Source: Streptomyces camelliae (GTDB lineage: Bacteria > Actinomycetota > Actinomycetes > Streptomycetales > Streptomycetaceae). Taken from it: DNA of 64,000 nt. A model generated the notes under the pieces. The model saw nothing but the letters and a program-made list of their open reading frames with translations, did no database searches and had not been told where the DNA came from. The stretch lies in the NCBI RefSeq assembly GCF_027625935.1, contig NZ_CP115300.1:8060001-8124000 (forward strand). The letters run 5' to 3'. Shown in pieces: positions 23,786 to 30,912 of the stretch. Numbering within the stretch: position 1 is the first letter of the stretch; the number at the start of each line of letters is the position of its first letter. Made by a program: the position numbers and the translations under genes.

Positions 23786-24207
23786 GTCTCCCGCCGCGCC
23801 GCTCTCGCCTCACGTTCCTGCTCGGCCAGCATGCGCTCCAGCACCGCGCGCTGCAGCGGCCGTACCTCGGTGTGCAGCCGGCGGCCCTTGGGGGTGAGCG
23901 CCACCCACACCCCGCGCCGGTCCTCCGCGCACACCGAGCGCTCGACCAGTCCGTCCTTCTCCAGCCGGCCGATCAGCCGGGACAGCGCGCTCTGGCTGAG
24001 GTGGACCCGGCCGACCAGGTTCTGCACCCGGCACTGGTCGCCCTCGGCGGGCGACTCGGTCGCCAGGATGTCCAGCACCTCGAAGTCGCTGGCGCCCAGC
24101 CCGTGCGGATGCAGGGCCCGGTCGATCTCGCACATCGTGCGCGCGTGGACGGCGAGGATGTCCCGCCACCGTTCTTCGAGCCGGGCGTCGGCCGTCTTGA
24201 CTGCCAT
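23782..24207 (-). CDS. MarR-family transcriptional regulator
   Basis: A 141-residue winged-helix regulator: helix-turn-helix with VQNLVGRVHLSQSALSRLIGR (read in parts) and the wing EKDGLVERSVCAEDRRGVWV, flanked by dimerisation helices. MarR proteins repress neighbouring transport or detoxification genes and are released by small aromatic ligands. It is convergent with pqqB-like and faces away from the VOC gene, which is on the same strand 75 bp upstream. A leaderless TACGGT box precedes the ATG, and an inverted repeat GTTG-N6-CAAC (24238-24251) lies further upstream as a possible operator. Confidence 0.87.
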   Translation of the reverse strand: MAVKTADARLEERWRDILAVHARTMCEIDRALHPHGLGASDFEVLDILATESPAEGDQCRVQNLVGRVHLSQSALSRLIGRLEKDGLVERSVCAEDRRGVWVALTPKGRRLHTEVRPLQRAVLERMLAEQEREARAARRET

Positions 24208-24213
24208 ACCCGC

Positions 24214-24219
24214 ACCGTA
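24214..24219 (-). promoter_or_regulatory. Leaderless -10 box TACGGT of the MarR gene
   Basis: On the minus strand TACGGT ends six bases before the ATG at 24207. Confidence 0.5.
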
Positions 24220-24281
24220 GCACCGATCCGGCCAATCGTTGAGTGTGCAACTAGTGTGGGGTGCGGGCGGCCGGCCGGGGC

Positions 24282-24632
24282 TCAGGCGGCGGGGTCCTGG
24301 AGGAGACCGATCAGGTTGCCGTCGGGGTCCTTCACGGAGGCGATCAGCCGGCCGTTGCCGACGTCCCGCACGTCCTGGAGCACCTCGGCGCCCGCCTCCA
24401 CCAGAGCCGCGAGGCGCTCGCGCAGATCGGTGACGTGCCAGAACGGCACCGGCCCGGTCAGGCCCTGCGCATGCCCGTTCGGGTCGAGCCCGACGTCCTG
24501 CCCGGCGGCCTTGAAGCCGATGTAGTACGGCTCGTCGGCGTACGGCTCGACGCCCAGCAGGGCGGTGAACAGCGCCTTGGCGGCCTTCGGGTCCTTGACG
24601 GGGTAGATGATCGTCTGCACGCCCGCGGTCAT
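24282..24632 (-). CDS. VOC family protein
   Basis: A 116-residue VOC protein beginning MTAGVQTIIYPVKDPKAAKA, with a second half-module ending IASVKDPDGNLIGLLQDP, in which DPDGN is the classic VOC turn. Compared with metalloenzymes of the family it keeps a C-terminal strand with no obvious Glu ligand (GLLQD), so it may be a binding rather than catalytic protein. AAGGAG lies upstream of ATG 24632. It is upstream of, and co-oriented with, the MarR gene; the MarR gene has its own promoter. Confidence 0.8.
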   Translation of the reverse strand: MTAGVQTIIYPVKDPKAAKALFTALLGVEPYADEPYYIGFKAAGQDVGLDPNGHAQGLTGPVPFWHVTDLRERLAALVEAGAEVLQDVRDVGNGRLIASVKDPDGNLIGLLQDPAA

Positions 24633-24822
24633 GGCACTCACTCCTTCACGAAACAGGGTCCGGCGGCCCTGACCGCCGGTGCACTTCACGCTAGGGCGGC
24701 GGAGCCGGTGGCGGCTTCTCCGATCCTGACCGGTTGCGGCTGCCCCGCCGGCAGGGCCTCATCCCACGGATGCAGACCACTGAATCCCCAGGTCGATGCT
24801 GATGTCAGTGCCGTCTGCGACC

Positions 24823-25683
24823 ATGAACGGCATGGGGGAGTACGAGGTGCTGACGGCGGCGCGCGCGGGGGCGAGCGCCGCCGTGGTGGGGCTGACGGTG
24901 GCCCTGGTGCGCACCCGGCGCCGCTGGCAGGCGGCGGTCGGGGAGCGCGGCTGGCTGCTGGAGCGGGAGCGGGAGAGCGCCGCCGAGGCCGCCATCGCGG
25001 CTGAACGCGACCGGATCGCCCGGGAGCTGCACGACATCGTCAGTCATAACGTCAGCCTCATGGTCGTCCAGGCGAGCGCCGCGCGCGAGGTGCTGGGCAC
25101 CATGCCGGACGAGGCCGCGACCGCGCTCAGAGCCGTCGAGGACGCCGGCCGGGGCGCCATGACCGACCTCAGACACCTGCTGGGCCTGCTGGCACCGGCC
25201 CCGGACGGCACGGAAGCCGACACCGACGCCGGACCGGGCGCCTACCGGTCGAGCACCCCGCTCGCCCCGCAGCCCGGCCTCGACCGGCTCGGCTCCCTGG
25301 TGGACCGGATATCGTTCGCGGGACTCCCCGTCGAGGTCCGCGTCTCGGGCGAGCCGCGCCCGCTGCCCCAGGGCATCGACGTGACCGCTTACCGCATCAT
25401 CCAGGAGGCCCTGACCAATGCGCTCCGGCACGGCGACGGCGGCACGGCGGAGGTGAGCGTGCGCTATGCCGACCACGCCCTGCGCGTCGAGGTGCTCAAC
25501 TCCGGCCCCAGCGTGCTCACCGGTGACGCACCGGCCGCGCCGAGACCGCGCGGCGAGGGCACCGGCCGCGGCCTGCTCGGGCTGCGCGAACGGGTCGCCG
25601 TCTACGGCGGTGACTTCGACGCCCGGCGCCGGCTCGGCGGTGGCTACCGCGTCCGCGCCCGCATCCCGCTGGACCGCCCATGA
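24823..25683 (+). CDS. Sensor histidine kinase (NarL-type, HisKA_3)
   Basis: About 286 residues: one short N-terminal membrane helix (ARAGASAAVVGLTVALV), a coiled linker, a HisKA_3 dimerisation domain with phospho-acceptor His70 in ERDRIARELHDIVSHN, and a HATPase_c domain with IIQEALTNALRHG (N box) and GEGTGRGLLGLRERV (G box). The sensor region is very short, far smaller than the 4-6-helix sensors usual for this class, so it may sense within the membrane or through a partner. It overlaps the response regulator gene by 4 bp. ATG 24832 is an alternative start. Confidence 0.88.
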   Translation: MNGMGEYEVLTAARAGASAAVVGLTVALVRTRRRWQAAVGERGWLLERERESAAEAAIAAERDRIARELHDIVSHNVSLMVVQASAAREVLGTMPDEAATALRAVEDAGRGAMTDLRHLLGLLAPAPDGTEADTDAGPGAYRSSTPLAPQPGLDRLGSLVDRISFAGLPVEVRVSGEPRPLPQGIDVTAYRIIQEALTNALRHGDGGTAEVSVRYADHALRVEVLNSGPSVLTGDAPAAPRPRGEGTGRGLLGLRERVAVYGGDFDARRRLGGGYRVRARIPLDRP

Positions 25684-26375
25684 CGCCGGACACCCCCGAG
25701 TGGGCGCCCCGCGTCCTGATCGCCGACGACCAGACCCTGATCCGCACCGGCTTCCGGCTGATCCTCACCGCCCGGGGCATCGAGGTGGTGGGCGAGGCAG
25801 CCGACGGCGCCGAGGCGGTCGCCGCGGTGCGGGAACTGCGCCCGGACGTCGTGCTGATGGACATCCGCATGCCGGTCATGGACGGCCTGGCGGCCACCCG
25901 GCGCATCCTGGAGCGGGTCCCCGACTGCCGGGTACTCATGCTGACCACGTTCGACCTGGACCGCTACGTCTACGAGGCCCTGTCGATCGGCGCCAGCGGC
26001 TTCCTGCTCAAGGACGTCACCCCGGAGCACCTCGCTGCGGCCGTACGCCTGGTCGGCACCGGCGACGCCCTGCTGGCCCCGCAGATCACCCGGCGCCTGG
26101 TGGAGCGGTACGCGGCCGAGGCCCGGCACACGGCCGAGGCCCCGCCCGCCGACCTGGCCGCTCTCACCCCGCGCGAGCGCGAGGTGCTGACCCTGATGGG
26201 CCGAGGCCTGTCCAACACGGAACTGGCCACCGAACTGACCTTGAGCGAGGCCACGATCAAGTCCCACGTGGCCCGCATCTTCGCCAAGCTGGGCCTACGG
26301 GACCGCGCCCAGGCCGTCGTCCTCGCTTACGAGACAGGGCTGGTAGCGCCCCGAAGGAGCGCGGGGCCGTGTTGA
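25680..26375 (+). CDS. NarL/LuxR-family response regulator
   Basis: A 231-residue regulator with a receiver domain (ADDQTLIRTGFRLIL; phospho-acceptor Asp61 in VVLMDIRMP; Lys in LLKDVTPEHL) and a C-terminal LuxR helix-turn-helix at ~158-215 (LTPREREVLTLMGRGLSN, IKSHVARIFAKL). It is coupled to the kinase gene by an ATGA overlap and is the obvious cognate partner. No target operon is recognisable nearby; the downstream galactan locus is on the opposite strand with its own LacI regulator. Confidence 0.92.
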   Translation: MTPDTPEWAPRVLIADDQTLIRTGFRLILTARGIEVVGEAADGAEAVAAVRELRPDVVLMDIRMPVMDGLAATRRILERVPDCRVLMLTTFDLDRYVYEALSIGASGFLLKDVTPEHLAAAVRLVGTGDALLAPQITRRLVERYAAEARHTAEAPPADLAALTPREREVLTLMGRGLSNTELATELTLSEATIKSHVARIFAKLGLRDRAQAVVLAYETGLVAPRRSAGPC

Positions 26376-26395
26376 ATGTGCGGCTCCGCCGCGAT

Positions 26396-26437
26396 GGGGG
26401 TCCCCCCTGTTCGAGCGAAGCCGAGAACGTGGGGGAG
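26396..26437. repeat. Dispersed Streptomyces hairpin repeat, probable bidirectional terminator
   Basis: GGGGGTCCCCCC, then TGTTCGAGCGAAGCCGAGAAC and GTGGGGGAG. TCCCCC (26401-26406) pairs with GGGGGA (26431-26436), and GTTC with GAAC inside. I recognise this as a repeat scattered through many Streptomyces genomes between convergent genes. Here it lies between the response regulator and LacI genes. Confidence 0.7.
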
Positions 26438-26502
26438 CGACCAGCCACAACGACGCCGCAGACGCCTGACGGCCTTCCCGGCACCCCACTGGTCGCCATC
26501 GC

Positions 26503-27534
26503 TCAAGCGGACTCGCGCCGCACCAACTCCGTAGGAAGAATCACCGCCGCCGGATCCTCCCCGCCCATCTGCGCAAGCAGCACCCGCACCATCTCACTGC
26601 TGATCCGGTCCCACGGCTGCCGGATCGTGGTGAGCTCCGGCGTCGCGGCCGTCGCCGCCGGCGAGTCGTCGAAACCTCCGACAGCGATGTCATCCGGCAC
26701 CCCCTTGCCGGCCCGGTGCAGCGCCGCCAGCACGCCCTGCGCCATCAGGTCGGAGGCCACGAACACCGCGTCCATGTCCGGTGCCTGCGCCAGCAGCCGC
26801 TCCGCGCCCGCCTCACCGCTCGCCCGGCTGTAGTCACCGGAGACGATGAGCTGCTCGTCGACCCCGATGCCCGCCTCGGCGAGCACCTCCTTGTACCCGG
26901 CGAGCCGCTCCACACCACCGGGAGTGTCCAGCGGACCGGTGACCACACCGATCCGCCGCCGTCCCAGCGACAGCAGGTGCCGGACCATGTCCCGGGCGCC
27001 GTCCCGGTCGTCGGCGGCCACGTAACTCACCTTGGAGCCCAGGCCGATGGGCTTGCCGCAGGCGACGAGCGGCACGCCCGCCTCCCGCAGCTCCTCCGCG
27101 ACCGGGTCACCGGAGTGGCTGGAGACCAGCAGCACCCCGTCGACGTGCCCGGCGGTGATGTACCGCGTGATGCGCCGCCGCTCGTCCTCCGTGCCCGCCA
27201 GCATCAGCAGCAGCGGCACGTCGTGCGCGGCCAGCGCCTGGGTGCAACCGCGCAGCAGGACATTGAAGTTGGGGTCCTCGAAGAACCGCTCCTGCGGCTC
27301 GGTCAGCAGAAAGCCGACCGAGTCGGACCGCCCGGTGATCAGCGAACGGGCGTGCCGGTTCACGACGTACCCGGTCTTGCGTATGGCGGCATTGACCGCC
27401 TCCTGCGCGGCGGGACTGACGTAGTGCCCGCCGTTGAGCACGCGCGAGACGGTGCCGCGCGAGACGCCTGCCTCGCGCGCCACGTCGTGGATCGTCGGCG
27501 GTTTGCGCCGGCCCCCCGGATTGCCCATGGTCAT
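26503..27534 (-). CDS. LacI-family repressor of the galactan locus
   Basis: A 343-residue LacI/GalR regulator: DNA-binding domain at 12-60 (TIHDVAREAGVSRGTVSRVL, hinge helix after YVVNRHARSL) and a periplasmic-binding-like ligand domain (VGFLLTEPQERFFEDPNF, HVDGVLLVSSHSGD, GGFDDSPAA). Its ATG overlaps the stop of the upstream permease gene (ATGA), so it is the last gene of the ABC importer operon. By position it should bind the TGTGA-type operators at 30729-30886, with a galacto-oligosaccharide as inducer; this parallels GanR of Bacillus. Confidence 0.9.
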   Translation of the reverse strand: MTMGNPGGRRKPPTIHDVAREAGVSRGTVSRVLNGGHYVSPAAQEAVNAAIRKTGYVVNRHARSLITGRSDSVGFLLTEPQERFFEDPNFNVLLRGCTQALAAHDVPLLLMLAGTEDERRRITRYITAGHVDGVLLVSSHSGDPVAEELREAGVPLVACGKPIGLGSKVSYVAADDRDGARDMVRHLLSLGRRRIGVVTGPLDTPGGVERLAGYKEVLAEAGIGVDEQLIVSGDYSRASGEAGAERLLAQAPDMDAVFVASDLMAQGVLAALHRAGKGVPDDIAVGGFDDSPAATAATPELTTIRQPWDRISSEMVRVLLAQMGGEDPAAVILPTELVRRESA

Positions 27535-28436
27535 GACTTTACGGCCCCGGAGAGCAGGTCGAGGCTCCAGAACCGCTGAATGATCAGGAACAGCGCGATC
27601 AGCGGGAGGACCGCGAGGAACGCGCCCGTGATCACCAGCGTGTAGAGAGCCGGCGTGTTGGAGCCCTGTTCCAGCAGCGTGTACAGACCCAGCGTGAGCG
27701 GGAACTTGTTGTCGTCGCTGAGCATGATGTACGGCAGCAGGAAGTTGTTCCAGATCGCGACGAACTGGAACAGGAACACCGTGACCATGCCCGGGATCAT
27801 CATCGGCAGCGCGATGCGGGTGAAGATCCGCCACTCGCTCGCCCCGTCCATCCGGCCGGCCTCCACCACATCGGTGGGGACGGCGGCGGAGGCGTAGATC
27901 CGGGCGAGGTAGACGCCGTACGGGGAGAGGATCTGCGGCAGCAGCACGGACAGGTAGGAGTCCGTGAGGTTGGCCTTCGCCAGCAGCAGGTACTGCGGGA
28001 CGGCGAGGATCACCGGCGGCATCAGGACGCCCGCGAGCAGCACGTTGAAGATCGTCTCGCGGCCCTTGAATCGGTAGGTCGCGAGCGCGTAGCCGCTGAA
28101 CGCCGACACGGCCGTGGACAGCAGGGCGCCGACACCGGAGTACAGGGCGGAGTTGCCCATCCAGCTCCAGTAGATGCCGCCCCGGTAGGCGTTCAGGTCC
28201 TTGATGTTCTGCGTGAACCCGGTGCCGGGCAGGAAGGTGAAGGTGGAGAACAGCTCGTGCCCGGACTTGGTGGACGCGATCACCACCCAGGCGACCGGCA
28301 GCAGCGTGTAGATCGCGCCGAGCAGCAGGGTGATCGTCGGCACCAGCGCGATCCGGCGGCGCAGCGGCGGGCGCCGTGCCGTACCGGGTGTGGTGCCGGC
28401 CGCCGGGGCGGCCTTGTGGACGGCGAGGGTGCTCAT
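27531..28436 (-). CDS. Sugar ABC transporter permease (MalG type)
   Basis: A 301-residue inner-membrane permease with six helices and the EAA loop EAGRMDGASEWRIFTRIALP, the docking site for the ATPase. N-terminal helix LVPTITLLLGAIYTLLPVAWV follows a disordered basic segment. It pairs with the MalF-type permease encoded just upstream (ATGA overlap). No ATP-binding subunit gene is present, as is usual for Streptomyces oligosaccharide importers served by a shared MsiK-type ATPase. Predicted cargo is beta-1,4-galacto-oligosaccharides, from the neighbouring hydrolases. Confidence 0.9.
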   Translation of the reverse strand: MSTLAVHKAAPAAGTTPGTARRPPLRRRIALVPTITLLLGAIYTLLPVAWVVIASTKSGHELFSTFTFLPGTGFTQNIKDLNAYRGGIYWSWMGNSALYSGVGALLSTAVSAFSGYALATYRFKGRETIFNVLLAGVLMPPVILAVPQYLLLAKANLTDSYLSVLLPQILSPYGVYLARIYASAAVPTDVVEAGRMDGASEWRIFTRIALPMMIPGMVTVFLFQFVAIWNNFLLPYIMLSDDNKFPLTLGLYTLLEQGSNTPALYTLVITGAFLAVLPLIALFLIIQRFWSLDLLSGAVKS

Positions 28437-29356
28437 CGCGCCTCCTGCTTGTTGCGGCGGTTCGCGGCCCGCAGGAAACCGAACGACAGGACCAGCGTGA
28501 CCAGGGCGATCAGGACCGCCTCGGCGGCCGCCGAGTAGATGTCGTTCCGGTGGAAGGCGTCCTGGTACACCTTCATCAGCGGACTCCAGCTCGTGTCGAC
28601 GGAGTTGGTGAGCGGTTTGAGGGTGGTCGGCTCGTTGTACACCTGGAGTGTCGCGATGATCGAGAAGAAGAAGGTCAGCACCAGTGAGGGCGCCACCATC
28701 GGGATCTTGATCTTCAGGGCGATCTGCAGCGGCGTGGCGCCGTCCAGCCTTGCCGCCTCGTACACCTCGGCCGGTATGGACTTCAGCGAGGTGTAGATGA
28801 CGATCATGTTGAAGCCGGTGCCGCCCCAGACCGCGATGTTCGACAGGGCGAGATAGAGCGGACCGCCGTCCAGCAGGTTCGGCTGCGGCAGGTGGAGCTT
28901 GGCGAGGACGTAGTAGAAGGGGCTCACGTCCGGCAGGTACAGGAAGCCCCACAGCAGCGCCGCCACCACACCGGGGATGGCGTACGGCAGGAAGATCGCG
29001 AGCCGGGTGAACGGGGTGAACCGCACCTTGTCGGAGTCCAGCATCAGCGCGAACAGCAGGGCGAGGCCCAGCATCACCGGGACGACGATGCAGCCGTAGC
29101 CGAGCACCCGCAGCGCGCCGTGCAGCAGCTCGCTGTCCTTGAAGGCGCCGGTGTAGTTCTCGACGCCGGCCCAGACCTCCTTGCGGGCGTTCGCACCGAG
29201 CCCGAGCCCGGAGACGTGCACCTTGCGGAAGCTGAGGAAGACGGCGTAGCCGATGGGCAGCGCGAAGAAGAGGGCGAACAGAACGGTGGCGGGGAGAAGG
29301 AAGGCGTACGGGGCCCCCTTGACCCCGTACGACTTCCGGCTTGCGGGGCTTGTCAC
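28433..29356 (-). CDS. Sugar ABC transporter permease (MalF type)
   Basis: A 307-residue permease with six membrane helices (YAFLLPATVLFALFFALPIG first) and the EAA loop EAARLDGATPLQIALKIKIP. The GTG start at 29356 overlaps the binding-protein stop (GTGA) and its own stop overlaps the MalG-type gene (ATGA), so the three are tightly coupled. It lacks the extra N-terminal helices and large P2 loop of E. coli MalF, as is normal for CUT1 permeases in actinomycetes. Confidence 0.9.
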   Translation of the reverse strand: MTSPASRKSYGVKGAPYAFLLPATVLFALFFALPIGYAVFLSFRKVHVSGLGLGANARKEVWAGVENYTGAFKDSELLHGALRVLGYGCIVVPVMLGLALLFALMLDSDKVRFTPFTRLAIFLPYAIPGVVAALLWGFLYLPDVSPFYYVLAKLHLPQPNLLDGGPLYLALSNIAVWGGTGFNMIVIYTSLKSIPAEVYEAARLDGATPLQIALKIKIPMVAPSLVLTFFFSIIATLQVYNEPTTLKPLTNSVDTSWSPLMKVYQDAFHRNDIYSAAAEAVLIALVTLVLSFGFLRAANRRNKQEAR

Positions 29357-30669
29357 TGGGAGACCTCGAAGCCCTGCTTCTTCATGTCGGCGACCGTGGC
29401 GTCCTGCATCTGCTTCAGGGCGGCGGAGAAGTCCGACTTGTTCTTGGCGGCGGCACCGAACGCGTCGTTGAAGGTCGCGTACGCGACGTTCACGTTCGGG
29501 CCCCAGGCCGACGGCGCGGTGGTCTTGGCGATCTCGGCGGCCTTCGGGTAGAAGTCGGCCTGGTTGGAGAAGTAGTCCGGCGGGTTCGAGAACGCGCCGC
29601 TGAGCTGTGCGGACGTCGAGGCCGGGTAGATGCCGCTGTCCTTCGCCAGCGCGTCGAGGGCGTCGTGGTCGGTGTTCAGCCAGGCGGCGAACTTGGCGGC
29701 GGCGTCCTTGTGTGCGGAGTCGGTGGTCACGGCCGTCGAGGAGCCGCCCCAGCTGCCGGTCACGTCCTGGGTCGCCGACCACTGCGGCAGCGGGGCCATG
29801 GCCCACTTGCCCTTGGTGTCGGGCGCGGCCGTGGTCAGCGTGCCCGGCGCCCACACGGCGCTCACCCAGGCGATCTGCTTACCGGTGTCGAGAGCCTTGT
29901 TCCAGGACGGGGTGTACATCGGCTGGTTGTCGATGACGCCCTCCTTGACCAGCCCGCCCCAGAACTTGGCGACCTTCTGCGTGGCCGGGTCGTCGATCGC
30001 GACCTTCCACTTGCTGCCGGAGGTGGTCCACCACTTGGCGCCGGCCTGCTGGGCGAGGCCCGCGAAGAGACCGGAGTCGTTGGCGGAGAAGGTGGTCAGG
30101 GACTTGTCCGGGGCCTTCTGCTTCAGCTGGCGGGCGACCTGGGCGAACTGGTCCCACGTGGTCGGGACCGTCAGGCCGTACTGCTTGAACAGGTCCTCGC
30201 GGTAGTAGAACATCATCGGGCCGATGTCCTGCGGGATCGCGTAGACGGCGTCCGTGCCGAGCGTGGTCTGCTGCCAGACGCCGTCGGCGAACTTGCCCTT
30301 GACGTCGCCGACCTGCTTGGAGATGTCGGCCAGCGCGCCATTGCTGACCAGGGTCGGCAGTGCCTGGTACTCGGCCTGCACCAGGTCCGGGGCCTGCTTC
30401 GCCTTGTGCGCGGTGAGGATCTTGGTGACCAGAGTGTCGCCGCCGGCCTGCTTCTTCGCCGTGACGGTGATCTGGTCCTTCTTGCCCGGCCCCTTGTTCC
30501 ACAGGTCCACGACCTTGTCCATGCCGGGCGTCCAGGTCCAGTACGTCAGCGAGACCGGACCGGACTCGGACTTGCTGTCGTCCCCGGAGCCGCAGGCGGC
30601 GAGGGTGGTCGCGCCCAGCGCGACGGCGAGGGCGGTTGTCACGAGGCGACGGCGCTTCGTGTGCGGCAT
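29353..30669 (-). CDS. Extracellular sugar-binding lipoprotein (CUT1 family)
   Basis: A 438-residue substrate-binding protein. Signal peptide with basic start HTKRRR, hydrophobic core and lipobox LAAC (lipidated Cys26), then a Ser/Asp-rich spacer and the family 1 binding fold (VSLTYWTWTPGMDKVVDLWN, DLVQAEYQALPTL, MFYYREDLFKQYGL, WNKALDTGKQIAW). It delivers the sugar to the two permeases encoded directly downstream. GGGGAG precedes ATG 30669. Transcription is divergent from the beta-galactosidase gene and the promoter overlaps a LacI-type operator. Confidence 0.92.
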   Translation of the reverse strand: MPHTKRRRLVTTALAVALGATTLAACGSGDDSKSESGPVSLTYWTWTPGMDKVVDLWNKGPGKKDQITVTAKKQAGGDTLVTKILTAHKAKQAPDLVQAEYQALPTLVSNGALADISKQVGDVKGKFADGVWQQTTLGTDAVYAIPQDIGPMMFYYREDLFKQYGLTVPTTWDQFAQVARQLKQKAPDKSLTTFSANDSGLFAGLAQQAGAKWWTTSGSKWKVAIDDPATQKVAKFWGGLVKEGVIDNQPMYTPSWNKALDTGKQIAWVSAVWAPGTLTTAAPDTKGKWAMAPLPQWSATQDVTGSWGGSSTAVTTDSAHKDAAAKFAAWLNTDHDALDALAKDSGIYPASTSAQLSGAFSNPPDYFSNQADFYPKAAEIAKTTAPSAWGPNVNVAYATFNDAFGAAAKNKSDFSAALKQMQDATVADMKKQGFEVSQ

Positions 30670-30728
30670 GGTTTCTCCCCTGACCTGGGTCCCCGCCCGC
30701 TGCGGGGACCTGCCATGCAGATGTGCGT

Positions 30729-30742
30729 TGTGCACGTTCACA
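30729..30742. promoter_or_regulatory. LacI-type operator O1 (TGTGCACGTTCACA)
   Basis: Imperfect palindrome with TGTG/CACA ends and an ACGT centre, between the binding-protein start and its promoter. It shares the layout of the stronger site at 30784. Confidence 0.6.
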
Positions 30743-30783
30743 TGACCCGGGTGCTCGCCCGTCGCGAGCCCCTGCCATGCTTC

Positions 30784-30797
30784 TGTGAGCGTTCACA
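30784..30797. promoter_or_regulatory. LacI-type operator O2 (TGTGAGCGTTCACA)
   Basis: TGTGA/TCACA arms around GCGT. It overlaps the -10 region and predicted start of the minus-strand promoter, the classic position for repression. Confidence 0.75.
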
Positions 30798-30825
30798 GTA
30801 GAGAAACATCCCGGACACTTGTCAA
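30795..30825 (-). promoter_or_regulatory. Promoter of the sugar importer operon
   Basis: On the minus strand, a perfect TTGACA (30820-30825) and TACTGT (30795-30800) are 19 bp apart. The -10 box overlaps operator O2. Confidence 0.6.
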
Positions 30826-30872
30826 TGGTTGTTGCTGTGCGGTTATGTTGGGCTTGCACCGCTGCCGTTGTG

Positions 30873-30886
30873 TGTGCACGTTCCCA
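30873..30886. promoter_or_regulatory. LacI-type operator O3 (TGTGCACGTTCCCA)
   Basis: Same core as O1 with a degenerate right arm. It lies 27 bp before the beta-galactosidase start and could block that promoter or its early transcript. Confidence 0.5.
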
Positions 30887-30912
30887 AATGATCGATTAAG
30901 CGGGAGACATCC

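Noticed and set aside
24238..24251. GTTG-N6-CAAC as a firm MarR operator
   Set aside because: Arms are only four bases and such repeats are frequent. I mention it in the gene entry but do not call it a feature.
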